DNA of 7,205 nucleotides. Origin: an uncultured Collinsella sp. (lineage in GTDB: Bacteria; Actinomycetota; Coriobacteriia; Coriobacteriales; Coriobacteriaceae). Under the pieces are notes generated by a model. That model was not told where the DNA came from. It did no database searches and saw only the letters and a program-made list of their open reading frames with translations. A program made the translations under genes and the position numbers. Positions 7,105-7,205 of the stretch are shown piece by piece (positions within the stretch are counted from its first letter, which is position 1; each line of letters begins with the position of its first letter). The stretch covers positions 1 to 7,205 of the forward strand of contig CAMQHT010000053.1 of assembly GCA_947001705.1 (NCBI GenBank), read 5' to 3'.

Positions 7105-7134
7105 GTTATAAAACACAGCTACTATGTGAGACAA
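7105..7134 (-). promoter_or_regulatory. candidate sigma70-type promoter P1
   Basis: The minus strand reads TTGTCT (7134-7129), an 18-base spacer, then TATAAC (7110-7105). These match 4 of 6 and 5 of 6 bases of the -35 and -10 consensus. It lies between the upstream terminator and acpS, where the operon promoter must be, and would give a leader of about 60 bases. A second candidate lies 36 bases downstream; the sequence cannot tell which is used, or whether both are. Confidence 0.45.
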
Positions 7135-7148
7135 AAGCCCGTAAACGC

Positions 7149-7179
7149 AAAAAAAGGGGGAGGCCGCGAGGCCTCCCCC
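7149..7179 (-). terminator. intrinsic (rho-independent) terminator before the acpS operon
   Basis: A perfect 10-base-pair stem (GGGGGAGGCC at 7156-7165 pairing with GGCCTCCCCC at 7170-7179) closes a four-base loop. On the minus strand it is followed at once by seven T residues (7155-7149), the textbook intrinsic terminator. On the plus strand the stem is followed by a mixed sequence without a T run, so it should act mainly on minus-strand transcripts. It separates whatever gene lies to the right from the acpS operon, which implies that the operon has its own promoter. Confidence 0.9.
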
Positions 7180-7187
7180 TTCTCAGT

Positions 7188-7205
7188 TTAAGCGTACGGC
7201 TCGGT
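7188..7205 (-). CDS. possible last codons of the upstream gene (partial)
   Basis: Read on the minus strand from the window edge, one frame gives Thr-Glu-Pro-Tyr-Ala and then a TAA stop, 8 bases before the stem of a strong minus-strand terminator. A stop just before a terminator is what the end of a gene looks like, but five codons cannot identify it. In actinobacterial relatives of this cluster the gene before the acpS/nnr block is often glmS (glucosamine-6-phosphate synthase). That is an inference from gene order only. The frame could also be fortuitous. Confidence 0.3.
   Translation of the reverse strand, partial: TEPYA

Noticed and set aside
1..7205. CRISPR array, tRNA or rRNA genes, prophage or transposase genes
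   Set aside because: No regularly spaced direct repeats, tRNA-like fold or mobile-element protein was recognised. The intervals outside the palindrome are filled by housekeeping genes.

Overview
This window reads as a GC-rich actinobacterial chromosome segment, most likely from the Coriobacteriia (a Collinsella-like gut anaerobe). Three things point there. The alr-tsaE-tsaB-rimI-tsaD order matches the classic actinobacterial cluster known from mycobacteria, tsaB, rimI and tsaD are fused into one frame, and all genes are close-packed on one strand. The genus is an inference from architecture and base composition, not from a marker gene.

All recognised genes lie on the minus strand, so the window reads right to left. 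At the right edge (7149-7205) are a probable last few codons of an upstream gene and a strong minus-strand intrinsic terminator. About 100 bases follow with two sigma70-like promoter candidates and a near-perfect Shine-Dalgarno site. A tight operon then runs from about 7040 to 216: acpS (holo-ACP synthase with a long C-terminal tail), nnrE-nnrD (fused NAD(P)H-hydrate epimerase and dehydratase), alr (alanine racemase), a family 4 Fe-S uracil-DNA glycosylase, tsaE, and a single 794-residue TsaB-RimI-TsaD fusion. The largest gap between consecutive genes is 12 bases. Two neighbours abut exactly and one pair overlaps by 14 bases, so co-transcription and translational coupling are very likely.

The operon is a housekeeping set: activation of acyl carrier protein for lipid synthesis, repair of damaged NAD(P)H, D-alanine supply for peptidoglycan, removal of uracil from DNA, and synthesis of the universal tRNA modification t6A (TsaB, TsaD and TsaE; TsaC would be elsewhere). 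RimI-type protein N-acetylation is built into the middle of the t6A protein.

The 215 bases after tsaD hold no recognisable gene. They contain a striking palindrome: two perfect 42-base inverted arms (49-90 and 160-201) around a 69-base spacer that itself carries a perfect 9-base-pair hairpin. Weaker mirror symmetry continues outside the arms, including a 13-of-14 match that reaches into the last codons of tsaD. This is the least explained feature in the window.
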